Shown here one piece after another: positions 33,564 to 42,795 of a stretch of 64,000 nucleotides of DNA. Position 1 is the stretch's first letter; every line of letters begins with the position of its first letter. Source of the stretch: Rubrimonas cliftonensis (lineage in GTDB: Bacteria; Pseudomonadota; Alphaproteobacteria; Rhodobacterales; Rhodobacteraceae); contig NZ_FNQM01000002.1 in assembly GCF_900107585.1 (NCBI RefSeq), positions 496,001 to 560,000 of the forward strand, in the 5' to 3' direction. Made by a program: the position numbers and the translations under genes. The notes under the pieces were generated by a model. That model was not told the origin of the DNA and ran no database searches. It saw only the letters and a list, made by a program, of their open reading frames with translations.

Positions 33564-34429
33564 CGCTCGCGCCTCACCGCGCTCTCGTGCCATCTGCGCA
33601 GCGCCAGCCATTGCAGCAGGGCGGTGGCGGCGAAGATCGCGACGCCCGCCAGCGCGATCAGCAGCAGCGCGGCGAACATGCGCGGGATGTTGAGGCGGTA
33701 GGACGCCTCGAGGATGCGGAACGCCAGCCCGCCGTTCGTGCCGGTGGAGCCCGCGACATACTCCGCCACGATGGCCCCGATCAGCGACAGCCCGCCCGCG
33801 ATCCGCAGCCCGCCGAGGAAGTAGGGCAGGGCCGAGGGCGCCTGCAGGTGGCGCAGCCGCTGCCAGCGCGTCGCGCCGTAGATGGTGAACAGGTCGTCGA
33901 GGTTGTGGTCGACCGATCTCAGCCCCAGCGTCGTGTTGGAGAGGATCGGGAAGAACGCCACGATCCACGCGCAGATCAGCAGCCCGGCCGTGGGGCTCTC
34001 GACATAGATGAAGATCAGCGGCGCGATGGAGACGATGGGCGTCACCTGCAGGATCACGGCGTAGGGAAAGAAGCTCATCTCCACCCAGCGCGACAGCGAG
34101 AACAGCACCGCGAGGCCGCCGCCCACCAGCACCGCCGTCGCCAGCGCAAGCAGGGTGATCTTGAGGGTCACGAGCAGGGCGCCGAACAGCACGTCCCAGT
34201 CCTCAACGAGCTGGGAGACGACGCGGCCCGGCCCCGGCAGGATGTAGTGCGGCACGGCGTAGGCGGTCACGAACCAGTGCCAGAGCAGTATCGTGCCGCC
34301 GACCACCAGCAGCGGCAGGGCGACCGCGCCGACGCGCTCGCGCCGCGCGCGTCGGGCGCGGGCGGCCTCCTCGGCGTCGAGCGGCAGGCTCCGCGCCGCG
34401 GCGCGGCCGATGTCCGCCGGCGCGCTCAC
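33560..34429 (-). CDS. ABC transporter permease (NMT1-associated importer)
   Basis: Inner-membrane permease of 289 residues with about six hydrophobic segments after a basic cytoplasmic N terminus. The coupling loop is FTIYGATRWQRLRHLQAPSA. The start is GTG at 34429, overlapping the ATPase stop by 4 bases (GTGA); the stop overlaps the deaminase start by 4 bases. These couplings tie importer and enzyme together. It would work with the adjacent ATPase and NMT1-type binding protein. Confidence 0.9.
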   Translation of the reverse strand: MSAPADIGRAAARSLPLDAEEAARARRARRERVGAVALPLLVVGGTILLWHWFVTAYAVPHYILPGPGRVVSQLVEDWDVLFGALLVTLKITLLALATAVLVGGGLAVLFSLSRWVEMSFFPYAVILQVTPIVSIAPLIFIYVESPTAGLLICAWIVAFFPILSNTTLGLRSVDHNLDDLFTIYGATRWQRLRHLQAPSALPYFLGGLRIAGGLSLIGAIVAEYVAGSTGTNGGLAFRILEASYRLNIPRMFAALLLIALAGVAIFAATALLQWLALRRWHESAVRRER

Positions 34430-35202
34430 GCCTGCGCCATCGCGTTCTTGAGCGCGTCCGAGACGCGCCGGCACTGCGCGGCGTATTCCGGCGCAGTGCG
34501 GAAGGCGTCGTCTCGCCGGGCGGGGGCCTCGACCGCGATCTCCTCCACAACGCGGCCGGGGCGCGCCGCCATCACCACCACCCGGCCCGAGAGAAAGACG
34601 CTCTCGAACACGGAGTGGGTGACGAAGACGACGGTGCAGCCGAGCCTGGCCTGCAGCGCCAGCACGTCGTCATTGAGCTTGAAGCGGGTGATCTCGTCGA
34701 GCGCGGCGAAGGGCTCGTCCATCAAGAGCAGCTTCGGCCGCGTGACCATCGCGCGGGCGATGGAGACGCGCATCTTCATGCCGCCGGAGAGCTCGCGCGG
34801 ATAAGCCTTTGCGAAGCCTTCCAGCCCGACCGAGGCGAGGCTCTCCTCCACCTGCGCCCGCGCGACGCCCCGGCCGACGCCCCTGAGACGCAGCGGCAGC
34901 CAGACATTGTCGAAGACCGTGGACCACGGGGCCAGCGTCGGCTCCTGGAACACCACGCCAAGCGCGGCCTCCGCCCCCTCGCGCCAGCGGATGCGGCCGC
35001 GCGTCGGCTGCGAGAGCCCCGCGATCAGCCGCAGCGCGGTGGACTTGCCGCAGCCAGACGGCCCCAGCAGCGACAGGAACTCGCCGTCGCGCACCGCAAG
35101 CGACATGCCGTCGAGCGCCGTCGTGGCGCCCCCGAACACCTTGGTGACGCCTTCGAGACGCAGCAGGGGCGCCGTCTGGAGAGCCGTCCGGGTGGCTGTC
35201 AC
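34426..35202 (-). CDS. ABC transporter ATP-binding protein (NMT1-associated importer)
   Basis: Cytoplasmic ATPase of 258 residues with Walker A LGPSGCGKST, signature LSGGMKMR, Walker B LLLMDEP and switch histidine VTHS. The start is taken as GTG at 35202 because the family N terminus LLRLEGVTKVFG lies a dozen residues in; the frame is open further upstream over the binding-protein gene, which is not credible. It lies 17 bases after the binding-protein stop and overlaps the permease by 4 bases. Confidence 0.9.
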   Translation of the reverse strand: MTATRTALQTAPLLRLEGVTKVFGGATTALDGMSLAVRDGEFLSLLGPSGCGKSTALRLIAGLSQPTRGRIRWREGAEAALGVVFQEPTLAPWSTVFDNVWLPLRLRGVGRGVARAQVEESLASVGLEGFAKAYPRELSGGMKMRVSIARAMVTRPKLLLMDEPFAALDEITRFKLNDDVLALQARLGCTVVFVTHSVFESVFLSGRVVVMAARPGRVVEEIAVEAPARRDDAFRTAPEYAAQCRRVSDALKNAMAQA

Positions 35203-35219
35203 GGCGCCCGGTCCCGCGC

Positions 35220-36221
35220 TCAGTTCTGGACCAGCGTCTTCTGCAGCGGCAGCGCGGCGCCGGTGTTGGCGAAGTCCAGCGTGTAGGCCTTCGCGATGTC
35301 GAGCCCGTCCTCGATCACCCCGGCCTTCACCATGTTCTCGTAGAAGGACTTCATGCGCGCATCGGTCATGGCGCCGACGCCCATGGTCTCGGCGTCGCCG
35401 CTGATGACGATGCCGTAATCGGTCAGCGCCTCGATCGCGAAGTCGATCTGGTCGTCGCGCATGTCGGGGTTGTCGGCCTTGATCATCGCGCGCGCGGCGG
35501 CGTTGTCGCCGTGCAGGAAGTTGACCCAGCCCTTCGCCGAGCCCTCCACAAAGCACTTCACGTCCTCGGGACGGGCCTCCAGCGTCTCGCGCGTCACCTC
35601 GATGGTGGTGGAGTAGCTGTCGAAGCCGTAGTCGGCGAGCAGCCAGACGTCCGGCGCGAAGCCCGCCTCGGTCTCGATGGAGTAGGGCTCGGAGGTGACG
35701 TAGCCCTGCTGGCCGGACTGCGTGTCCGTCAGGAACGGGGCGGAGTTGAAGGTGTAGGGCCGGCGCTGGGCGTCGGTGAAGCCGTAGGCCGCCTTCATCC
35801 ACTGGTAGTAGCTCTGGTAGCCGGCGTCGCCGATGAGCAGGGTGAGGTCCTTCAGGTCCTCGAACTTCTCCGCCACGCCGGGGTGGGTCATGATGACCTG
35901 CGGCTCCTTCTGGAAGCTCGCCGCGACCACGACGATGGGAATGCCCTCGCGGAGCGCGTTGAAGGGCTGGAGCATGTTGCCGCCCATGTAGCCGTCGACG
36001 CGGCCGGCGAGCATCAGCGCGCGACCGTTGACCTGCGGACCGCCGGGCGTGATCGACACGTCGAGCCCGCAGGCCGCATAGGTTCCGTCGGCGATGGACT
36101 GGTAGAAGCCGCCATGCTCGGCCTGCGCGACCCAGTTGGTCGCATAGCGGAACGGCCGGAGCTCCTGCGCCATGGACGGCGCGGCGATGGCGGCGAAGGC
36201 GAGTGCGGCTGCAAGGCGCAT
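35220..36221 (-). CDS. NMT1/THI5-like ABC transporter substrate-binding protein
   Basis: Periplasmic binding protein of 333 residues with a signal peptide ending near SMAQ (residue 20). Mature motifs are FRYATNWVAQAEHGGFYQSI and the MLAGRVDGYMGGNMLQP segment, typical of the NMT1/THI5-like group that includes formylaminopyrimidine- and riboflavin-type binders. It is the first gene of the operon. The ATG at 36221 has GGGAGA 7 bases upstream. The ligand is probably a heterocyclic base given the deaminase downstream; this is inference. Confidence 0.88.
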   Translation of the reverse strand: MRLAAALAFAAIAAPSMAQELRPFRYATNWVAQAEHGGFYQSIADGTYAACGLDVSITPGGPQVNGRALMLAGRVDGYMGGNMLQPFNALREGIPIVVVAASFQKEPQVIMTHPGVAEKFEDLKDLTLLIGDAGYQSYYQWMKAAYGFTDAQRRPYTFNSAPFLTDTQSGQQGYVTSEPYSIETEAGFAPDVWLLADYGFDSYSTTIEVTRETLEARPEDVKCFVEGSAKGWVNFLHGDNAAARAMIKADNPDMRDDQIDFAIEALTDYGIVISGDAETMGVGAMTDARMKSFYENMVKAGVIEDGLDIAKAYTLDFANTGAALPLQKTLVQN

Positions 36222-36428
36222 GGCGGTCTCCCGTGCGACGACGGTGCGTCGGCTGATCCGTCCCCTAGTTAAAGAGCGCCGCGCGCCGGTGTCGAGGCGC
36301 AGCCGTTCAAGTTTCGAGCCCTGGCGCCGCCTGCCGGAAAAAGCGGCGCCCGGGGACGCCGCGCCGCGCGCTTTCGCGTCGCGCTCCAGCGCGCCATGCT
36401 GCGCCGAGAGCCCGCTCGGAGTCAGCCC

Positions 36429-36815
36429 ATGCGAACCCTTTCGCCATCCGCCATCCGCCCGCCCTTCGCGCGCTACGCCCATGGCGTGGAGACGCCGGCG
36501 GGGGCGCGCCTCGTTGCGGTGTCAGGCCAGCTCGGCGTCGGGCCCGACGACGCGGCGCCGGAGGGCGCCGAGGCGCAGGCGCGGCTCTGCTTCGCCAACA
36601 TCGCCGCGATTCTCGCTGAGGCGGGGATGGGGGTGGCGGACGTGCTGCGGCTGAACGCCTACGTCACCGGACGCGAGCACCTCGCCGGCTACATGGCCGC
36701 CCGCGACGCCTGGGTGGGCGCACATCTGCCGGCCTCCACGCTGATGATCGTCTCGGGCTTCGCCCGGCCCGAGTTCGTGGTGGAGGTGGAGGCGCTGGCG
36801 GCGCGCGCGCCCTAG
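36429..36815 (+). CDS. RidA family (YjgF/YER057c/UK114) protein
   Basis: Small cytoplasmic enamine/imine deaminase-like protein of 128 residues that would remove reactive 2-aminoacrylate-type intermediates. Typical stretches are VAVSGQLGV, LRLNAYVT and EVEALAARAP. The family's key arginine is probably absent: the usual P.R.tv region is replaced by PASTLMIVSGFARPEFVVE, so substrate may differ. The ATG at 36429 has GGAG 8 bases upstream. It converges with the TAXI-TRAP permease gene, with the two stop codons overlapping by 4 bases. The 207 bases upstream are a divergent promoter region with no gene. Confidence 0.82.
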   Translation: MRTLSPSAIRPPFARYAHGVETPAGARLVAVSGQLGVGPDDAAPEGAEAQARLCFANIAAILAEAGMGVADVLRLNAYVTGREHLAGYMAARDAWVGAHLPASTLMIVSGFARPEFVVEVEALAARAP

Positions 36816-38908
36816 GCGCCTGCGAGCCGCCGGTCGGCGCGCAGCGACAGCGCCAGCGCCGCCAGCACCACCGCGCCGCCGCAGAGATTGACCCAAAGCG
36901 GCGAGGGCCAGACCGTCGCGAGGCCGGCGGCGAAGACCACCGCGCGCAGCGGGAGGGTAAGCCGCGTCTCCATCCAGCCCTCCATCCCCGCCGCGAGTCC
37001 GTAGACGCCCACGACCGCGAAGGCGAAGGTCTGCAGCGCGGCCAGCGGATCTCCCGACAACAGCGGCGTGTAGGCGAAGAGCACGGGTACGATGTAGAGC
37101 CCCTTGGCGAGCTTCCAGCTCGCCAGACCGGTGCCCAGCGGCGAGGCCTTCGCGATGGCGGCGGCGGTGAAGGCGGCGAGGCAGACCGGCGGGGTGACGT
37201 TGGAATCCTGGCTCAGCCAGAAGATGATCATGTGGGCCGAGAGCAGCGCCGCGGTCAGCGCCTGCGGCGACACCACCATCTCGCGCAGCGGCGCGCGCAC
37301 CTCCAGCGGCAGGCCCGCCACCAGCGCCGCGGCCTCCGCCTGGCCCATCGGCGCCGAGAGCGCGGCGGCCGCCTCCGGCGCGCCGAGCATGACGATGGGC
37401 AGCGCCGTCTGCGGCAGGGTTCCCGCCGCGATCTGCGCCGCAACGGCGGCGTCGCCGATCATCCCCGCCAGCGCCGGCGCCGACAGCGTCGCCAGCACGA
37501 TGTAGGCCGCCGTCACCGGCAGCCCCATGCCCAGCACGAGCGAGGCCAGCGCGATCAGAGCGATGGCCAGCAGCAGGTTGCCGCCCGCCCATTGCGAGAT
37601 CATCAGGGAGAAGGTGTTGCCGACGCCCGCGGTGGTGATGACGTTGACGACGATGCCCACGGAGCACAGCAGCACCGCCGTGGAGATCATGTTGCGCGCG
37701 CCGAGCGCCAGCGCCTCGACACAGGCCGACGGACCCATGCGCGTCTCGGTGAGCCAGCTCGCCGCAATCGTAGCGACGATGCCGATGACGGCGGCGTAAG
37801 CGGGCGTGAAGCCCCAGAGCAGCATGCCCACGACCACGCCCACCGGCAGGATGAAGCTGGCGCCGCCCTTGCGCAGCGCCTGCCCGAGCGTGATCTCGTC
37901 GCCCGGCATCGGGCCGAGCCCGAGCTTCTTCGCCTCGATCCGAACGAAGAACGCGACGGAGGCGAAATAGAGCAGCGCCGGCAGGGCGGCGACGGCCACG
38001 ATGGTCTCGTAGGGGATCTGCGTGTAGCTCGCCATGACGAAGGCCCCGGCGCCCATGATCGGCGGCATGAGCTGCCCGCCGGTGGAGGCCGCGGCCTCGA
38101 CCCCGCCGGCGAAATGCGGCTTGAAGCCGGCCTTCTTCATCAGGGGGATGGTGATGACGCCGGTGGAGGCGGTGTTGGCGACGGCCGAGCCGGAGATGGT
38201 GCCGGTCAGGGCCGAGGCGAGCACCGCCACCAGCCCCGGACCGCCGATCAGCCTTCCGGCGGCGGCGCGCGCCAGCGCGATCACGAAATCCCCGGCGCCA
38301 GACCGCAGCAGGAATGCGCCGAAGATGATGAACAGGAACACCGTGGTGGCGGAGATGCGCGCGATGGTCCCGAACATCGCGTCGTCGCCGTAGAGCGTGC
38401 GGAACATCACCGTCTCGGGGCTCAGGCCGGGGAAGGCGAACACCCCCGGCATGAACCTGCCCCACCAGGCGACGTAGCCGAGCGAGAGGATGATCAGGAT
38501 CGGGATGATCGGCCCCGCGGCGCGGCGGGTGAACTCCAGCGCGCCCAGCACGATGATCACGCCCGCCGCCCAGTCGAAGGGGCTGAGCCGCACGCCGCGG
38601 TCGTAGATCGCGCTCTCGTTGAAACCGACCCACAGCGCGGCCGCGAGCACGAGCAGGCCGCAGCCGACGTCGACCAGCCGCAGCGCGCCGCCCCGCGCGG
38701 CGGCGAAGGCCGGCGTCCAGAGCGCCGCGAGCAGCGCGAAACCGCCGAAATGCAGCGCGTTGCGCGGCAGTTCGTCCATGAAGGGCCAGATGGCGACCGT
38801 CAGGTGAAATACCGAGATCGCCACCGCGAGCGCCGTGGCGGCCCACAGCCACGCCCCGGAGAGGGCGCGCTGCGGGCCGGCGTCGGCTTCGGGTTCCGGA
38901 GCGCCCAT
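36812..38908 (-). CDS. TRAP transporter permease, fused 4TM/12TM type
   Basis: Inner-membrane protein of 698 residues in which the small and large TRAP permeases are fused, the standard layout for TAXI-type TRAP systems. It has about sixteen hydrophobic segments. Diagnostic runs are FGTIARISATTVFLFIIFGAFL, ANTASTGVITIPLMKKAGF and GGQLMPPIMGAGAFVMASY. It is 27 bases downstream of its TAXI binding-protein gene; the hairpin across that junction overlaps the binding-protein stop. Solutes for this group include C4-dicarboxylates, glutamate and unknowns. Confidence 0.92.
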   Translation of the reverse strand: MGAPEPEADAGPQRALSGAWLWAATALAVAISVFHLTVAIWPFMDELPRNALHFGGFALLAALWTPAFAAARGGALRLVDVGCGLLVLAAALWVGFNESAIYDRGVRLSPFDWAAGVIIVLGALEFTRRAAGPIIPILIILSLGYVAWWGRFMPGVFAFPGLSPETVMFRTLYGDDAMFGTIARISATTVFLFIIFGAFLLRSGAGDFVIALARAAAGRLIGGPGLVAVLASALTGTISGSAVANTASTGVITIPLMKKAGFKPHFAGGVEAAASTGGQLMPPIMGAGAFVMASYTQIPYETIVAVAALPALLYFASVAFFVRIEAKKLGLGPMPGDEITLGQALRKGGASFILPVGVVVGMLLWGFTPAYAAVIGIVATIAASWLTETRMGPSACVEALALGARNMISTAVLLCSVGIVVNVITTAGVGNTFSLMISQWAGGNLLLAIALIALASLVLGMGLPVTAAYIVLATLSAPALAGMIGDAAVAAQIAAGTLPQTALPIVMLGAPEAAAALSAPMGQAEAAALVAGLPLEVRAPLREMVVSPQALTAALLSAHMIIFWLSQDSNVTPPVCLAAFTAAAIAKASPLGTGLASWKLAKGLYIVPVLFAYTPLLSGDPLAALQTFAFAVVGVYGLAAGMEGWMETRLTLPLRAVVFAAGLATVWPSPLWVNLCGGAVVLAALALSLRADRRLAGA

Positions 38909-38914
38909 GCCGTC

Positions 38915-38937
38915 GAGCCGCCCGTCAGGCGCGGCTC
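38915..38937 (-). promoter_or_regulatory. 7-bp hairpin between TAXI binding-protein and permease genes
   Basis: GAGCCGC (38915-38921) pairs with GCGGCTC (38931-38937) around a 9-base loop, and the arm on the gene side covers the binding-protein stop codon. It resembles the other hairpins behind binding-protein genes in this window. Confidence 0.4.
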
Positions 38938-39955
38938 ACTCGGCGATCAGGCGCGCGGGGATGTCGAGGCCAGCCTCGCGGTAGTAGCGCAGCGCGCCGG
39001 GGTGCAGCGGCGCCGGCAGGCCGGCCAGCGCGCTGTCGAGCGACAGCGCGTCGGTCGCGGGGTGGATCGCCTGCAGGAAGGCGAGGTTCTCGAACATCGT
39101 CCTGGTGATCTGGTAGACGTGCTCCTCCGGCACGTCGGCGTTCACCGCGAGGAAGTTCGGCTGCGCGATGGTCGTCACGTCGTAGTCCTGCCCGGGATAG
39201 GTTCCGGCGGGGATAGGGTAGGCCGTCCAGAGCCCGAGGTCGCCGTTCGCCTCCTCGATCTGCGCCTCGTTGAAGCCGAGCAGCCGCACCGAGCCGCCCG
39301 TGGCGGCAAAGAGCTGCGTGATCGCGCCGACCGGCACGCCGGCGGGGGTGGAGACGCCGGCGACCTGCCCGTTCTGCAGCGCCTCCGCCGCCGGGCCGTA
39401 GCCGCCGCCGACGAGCGTGAAGTCCTCGTCGATGTTGAGGCCGAGATTTCCGAGGATCACGCGGTTGGAGCCGATGGTGCCCGAGTTCGGGCTGCCGAGG
39501 GCGACGGACGAGCCCTTCAGCGCCACGAAGTCGCTGATCGTGCCGCTGGAGGCCGCCGAGCCCTCCACGACGAAGTGCTCCACGTTCGGCCAGAGCATCG
39601 AGATCGAGCGGACGTTCGCCTGCGGCCCGTCGGCCTCGACCGGCCCGAGCCCCTTCACGGCGTAGTAGCCGAACAGGCCCTGAAGGATCGCGAACTGCGC
39701 CTCGTTCTCGCGCAGCAGGCGGACGTTCTCGCCGGAGCCGGCGGAGGAGATGGCGGACATGCCGATCTTCTGCTTCGGCTCCAGCTTCACCTTGGTCAGC
39801 GTCGCGAGCGCCACGCCGACGGGATAATAGGTGCCGCCGGTGGAGGCGGTGGAGAGGATGTAGCTGCCGCCCTCCTGAGCCTGCGCGGGGGCGTGGGCCG
39901 CAATCGCGGCGGCGGCGAGCGCGCCGAGCGCGGCGCGGCGGGTGAAGGCGATCAT
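38936..39955 (-). CDS. TAXI family TRAP transporter solute-binding protein
   Basis: Periplasmic binding protein of 339 residues. A signal peptide with twin arginines (TRRAALGALAAAAIAAHAPAQA) suggests Tat or Sec export. TAXI features are the mature start YILSTASTGGTYYPVG, which is the family signature, ALGSPNSGTIGSNRV, and the hydrophobic GGYGPAAEAL region. It lies just upstream of the fused permease. The ATG has GGGAG upstream. The substrate is unknown. Confidence 0.92.
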   Translation of the reverse strand: MIAFTRRAALGALAAAAIAAHAPAQAQEGGSYILSTASTGGTYYPVGVALATLTKVKLEPKQKIGMSAISSAGSGENVRLLRENEAQFAILQGLFGYYAVKGLGPVEADGPQANVRSISMLWPNVEHFVVEGSAASSGTISDFVALKGSSVALGSPNSGTIGSNRVILGNLGLNIDEDFTLVGGGYGPAAEALQNGQVAGVSTPAGVPVGAITQLFAATGGSVRLLGFNEAQIEEANGDLGLWTAYPIPAGTYPGQDYDVTTIAQPNFLAVNADVPEEHVYQITRTMFENLAFLQAIHPATDALSLDSALAGLPAPLHPGALRYYREAGLDIPARLIAE

Positions 39956-40078
39956 CTTAAGCTCCCTGCTTCTCGCGCGGTTGACCCGCGTCGGACGGGG
40001 AGACCTTAGTCGCAGCGATGCGCCCGCGCCAAGTGTTGCGGAGCCGGGCGGCGACGGCGCGCCGCCCGGATGGCCGCG

Positions 40079-40891
40079 TCAGCGGCGGCGTCGGCCGACG
40101 AGCCCGCCGAGCCCGAGCGCGCCGATCAGCAGCCACGCCCCGGCCGGCAGCGGGATGGGCGCCACGTCGATGTCGATGCGCGCGACCTGGAACGCGTCCG
40201 GATCGCCCAGGAAGTCGATCAGCGCGCCGTCCAGCAAGAAGCCCGCCGCCGTCTCGATCCCGGCGAAATCGGCGAGGCCGAACACGCCCCGCGTCACCAC
40301 GCCGTTCTCGTCCGTGCCGAGCATCGCGTCCACGCCGGCGACGAAGGCCGGGCCCTCGAGCGGGTCGTTCACCTCGGTGCCGGCGTCGTAGATGTGGCGG
40401 CCGGTGACGTTGATGCTGAGGGGGCCGTTGAAGACGCCCGCGACGTCGAACAGCTCATAGGCGAGCGGGTCGTCGTTGCCGATGAAGGTGTCGTTGGAGG
40501 GCACGACCATCGACAGGAACGTGAAGAACCGCTGGGCGGCACGGTTGGCGACATCGATGTCGACAAAGCTGCTCTCGCCCGCCAGCAGGGGCGGGATGGT
40601 CGGGCCGAACACCACGCCGGCGACCGCGTCCCCGTCCGCGGCGAGCCGCTCGGCGGGCAGGTCCGCGGGCGAGCCGAGCTCGGCGATGGTCTCGACGCCG
40701 AGCGAGGCGGGCTGGCCCGCCGTGAAGGCGTCGAACGAGCCGTCATGCACGGCGGCGTAGACCGGCGTGATGGCGAAGCCGCCAACGGCGGCCGTGTTGG
40801 TGACGGAGATCCGCAAGGTCGCGGCCTCGGCGGCGGTCAGGCCCGAAAGGGCGAGGGCGGCTCCCGCCGCAATCACGAACGCGCTGCGCAT
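40079..40891 (-). CDS. Spondin_N-like VPLPA-CTERM exported protein
   Basis: Secreted or surface-anchored protein of 270 residues. A signal peptide ends near AEAA (residue 24). The body reads as a Spondin_N-type domain (LRISVTNTAAVGGFAITPVY, PASLGVETIAELG, VVPSNDTFIGNDDPLAYELFD). The C terminus is a PEP-CTERM relative: PIPLPAGAWLLIG, a hydrophobic segment and RRRR, the VPLPA-CTERM class that exosortase D-type enzymes process. No exosortase is in the window. GGGAG precedes the start. The role may lie in surface adhesion or biofilm matrix. Confidence 0.85.
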   Translation of the reverse strand: MRSAFVIAAGAALALSGLTAAEAATLRISVTNTAAVGGFAITPVYAAVHDGSFDAFTAGQPASLGVETIAELGSPADLPAERLAADGDAVAGVVFGPTIPPLLAGESSFVDIDVANRAAQRFFTFLSMVVPSNDTFIGNDDPLAYELFDVAGVFNGPLSINVTGRHIYDAGTEVNDPLEGPAFVAGVDAMLGTDENGVVTRGVFGLADFAGIETAAGFLLDGALIDFLGDPDAFQVARIDIDVAPIPLPAGAWLLIGALGLGGLVGRRRR

Positions 40892-41217
40892 GGTTTTCTC
40901 CCGCTCAGGACCGCAGGGGCCGCGACGCGCATGCGTCGCCAGCCGCCGGGCGGTTGGGTTTCATGGACTTGGTTTGCGGCCCTGCGCCGAAGCCGGCGCA
41001 AGCTTTTCTTCCGGGCCTTGTCGCCCGCAAGTTGAGAATTACGGCCGCTTACGCGCGGCGCGTTAATCACGATGCTCGGATGGCGACGTGATCGGGCGCT
41101 TTTTTCAGTAACGCCTCAGCGAACGAAGCGCCGTTTCAGACGCGCCGCCTGTCGACGCCAGTCCGCCTCGGCGGCGCTCCGGCGGGAACGGGCGAATCGG
41201 CGCTGCGGCGCTGCGCC
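40892..41217. other. Gene-free stretch with a terminator-like hairpin
   Basis: No gene is seen. GCGCCG (40984-40989) pairs with CGGCGC (40994-40999) around AAGC and is followed on the plus strand by AAGCTTTTCTT, a weak terminator-like end. A T-run lies at 41100-41105, next to ATCACG/CGTGAT. The promoter of the VPLPA-CTERM gene is expected here. Confidence 0.4.
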
Positions 41218-41628
41218 CTAAACGGTCGCGTCGGGCGCCTTGCGGATGTGGACGCCGTTGATGCGCCACGCGCCGTCGACCATCAGCATCTCGTAGGCGG
41301 CGACGTAGCGCGCGCCGTCGGCGGTCTCGAAATACATGATCTGGACGGGGCCCGCGGGCCCTTCCTCCAGCGCGCCGGCCTCGACGCGGGCCGGCCGCCA
41401 GACCATCGGATAGCCGCCGCGCACCATGCGGCCGAAGCCGTCTGGCGTGCGGAACATGTTCTGGATCATCGGCGAGGCGAAGGTGAAGGCCTGCGCCCAG
41501 TCGTCGGCCTGGAACGCCCGGATCTGGGCGCCGATGACGGCCTGGATGTCCTCCGCGTCGCCGGCTGCGGCGGGTTGGGCGAGGGCCAGCGCAAGCGCAA
41601 GCGCGATCGGACGTAGGGAAATCTTCAT
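41218..41628 (-). CDS. DUF4864 exported protein
   Basis: Predicted periplasmic protein of 136 residues with a signal peptide (MKISLRPIALALALALAQPAA) and a DUF4864 domain: IQAVIGAQIRAFQADDWAQAF, SPMIQNMFRTPDGFGRMVRGG and AAYEMLMVDGAWRINGVHI. The fold resembles NTF2-like binders; no function is established. The ATG at 41628 is chosen because it begins the signal peptide and is preceded by a GAGAGA purine run; the open frame upstream lacks support. It is transcribed away from the hydroxyacid dehydrogenase gene. Confidence 0.82.
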   Translation of the reverse strand: MKISLRPIALALALALAQPAAAGDAEDIQAVIGAQIRAFQADDWAQAFTFASPMIQNMFRTPDGFGRMVRGGYPMVWRPARVEAGALEEGPAGPVQIMYFETADGARYVAAYEMLMVDGAWRINGVHIRKAPDATV

Positions 41629-41816
41629 GCGCGTCTCTCTCCGTTTCTCGCAATGCAAGCTGTCATGGAAAGCCGCCGCGGCAAGGATCAACCGGAAATC
41701 GCGTGGCGCCCCCGGCGGCAGGTTGACCATCCCGCCCCGTTTGCGCTTCATCGCACCGCCACATCGAGATAACGGGGGAGACGCGACATGAACGCCAGCC
41801 TGAAGGATCGCCGCGG

Positions 41817-42782
41817 ATGACCGCCCCGCGCGTGCTCGTCACCCGCCGGTGGCCTGCGGACGCCGAGGCCGCGATGGCCGCGGCCTTCGACGTGACCTTC
41901 AACGAGGGCGACGTCGCCATGAGTCCGCAGGCGCTGGCCGAGGCGCTCCGCAGCTTCGACGCGGTGGCGCCCACCGTCTCCGACAGGCTGACGGCGGACC
42001 TTTTCGAGGGCGCGACCGCGAAGATCGTCTCCAACTATGGCGTCGGCTACACCAACATCGACACCGAGGCCGCGAAGAAGGCCGGGATCACGGTGACGAA
42101 CACCCCCGGCGTGCTGACCGACTGCACCGCCGACCTCGCCATGGCGCTGATGCTCTCGGCCGCGCGCCGGCTGGGCGAGGGCGAGCGCGAACTGCGCGCG
42201 GGCAAGTGGACCGGCTGGCGGCCCACTCACATGATCGGCGTGAAGCCCACTGGCGCGACGCTGGGCGTGATCGGCTTCGGCCGCATCGGGCAGGCGGTGG
42301 CGCGCCGCGCCCACCACGGCTTTGCGATGAAGGTGATCTACTTCGACGCCTACCCGATCCCCGCCGAGGCCGCCGCCGCGGTGGGCGCCGAGCAGCGCGC
42401 CAGCGTCGAGGACGTGCTGCGCGAGGCCGATTTCGTGACGCTTCACACCACCGGCGGCGCCGAGAACCGCCACCTGATCAACGCCGAGCGCCTCGCGATC
42501 ATGAAGCCCGGCGCTGTGCTGGTGAACACCGCCCGCGGCGAGTGCGTCGACGAGGCGGCGCTGGCGCAGGCGCTCAAGGACGGGCCGATCGCCGCCGCCG
42601 GGCTCGACGTCTTCGAGGAGGAGCCGAAGGTGAACCCCGCGCTGATGGCGATGGAGAACGCCGTGCTGGCGCCGCATCTGGGCTCCGCCACGCATTCCAC
42701 CCGCGTCGCCATGGGCATGACGGCGCTGGAGAACCTCAAGGCGTTCTTCGACGGCCGCGAGCCGCCGAACCGAGTCGCGTAA
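41817..42782 (+). CDS. D-2-hydroxyacid dehydrogenase (glyoxylate/hydroxypyruvate reductase type)
   Basis: NAD(P)H-dependent reductase of 321 residues for glyoxylate, hydroxypyruvate or similar 2-oxo-acids. Motifs are the substrate loop SNYGVGYTNID, the cofactor motif GVIGFGRIGQA, VNTARGECVDE with the catalytic Arg, and the C-terminal APHLGSATHST with the catalytic His. This set matches GyaR/HprA-type glyoxylate reductases more than formate dehydrogenase. GAAGGA precedes the ATG at good spacing. It is followed by a thioredoxin-like gene after 13 bases, so the two are in one operon. Confidence 0.92.
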   Translation: MTAPRVLVTRRWPADAEAAMAAAFDVTFNEGDVAMSPQALAEALRSFDAVAPTVSDRLTADLFEGATAKIVSNYGVGYTNIDTEAAKKAGITVTNTPGVLTDCTADLAMALMLSAARRLGEGERELRAGKWTGWRPTHMIGVKPTGATLGVIGFGRIGQAVARRAHHGFAMKVIYFDAYPIPAEAAAAVGAEQRASVEDVLREADFVTLHTTGGAENRHLINAERLAIMKPGAVLVNTARGECVDEAALAQALKDGPIAAAGLDVFEEEPKVNPALMAMENAVLAPHLGSATHSTRVAMGMTALENLKAFFDGREPPNRVA

Positions 42783-42795
42783 GGGAGAGACCGGC

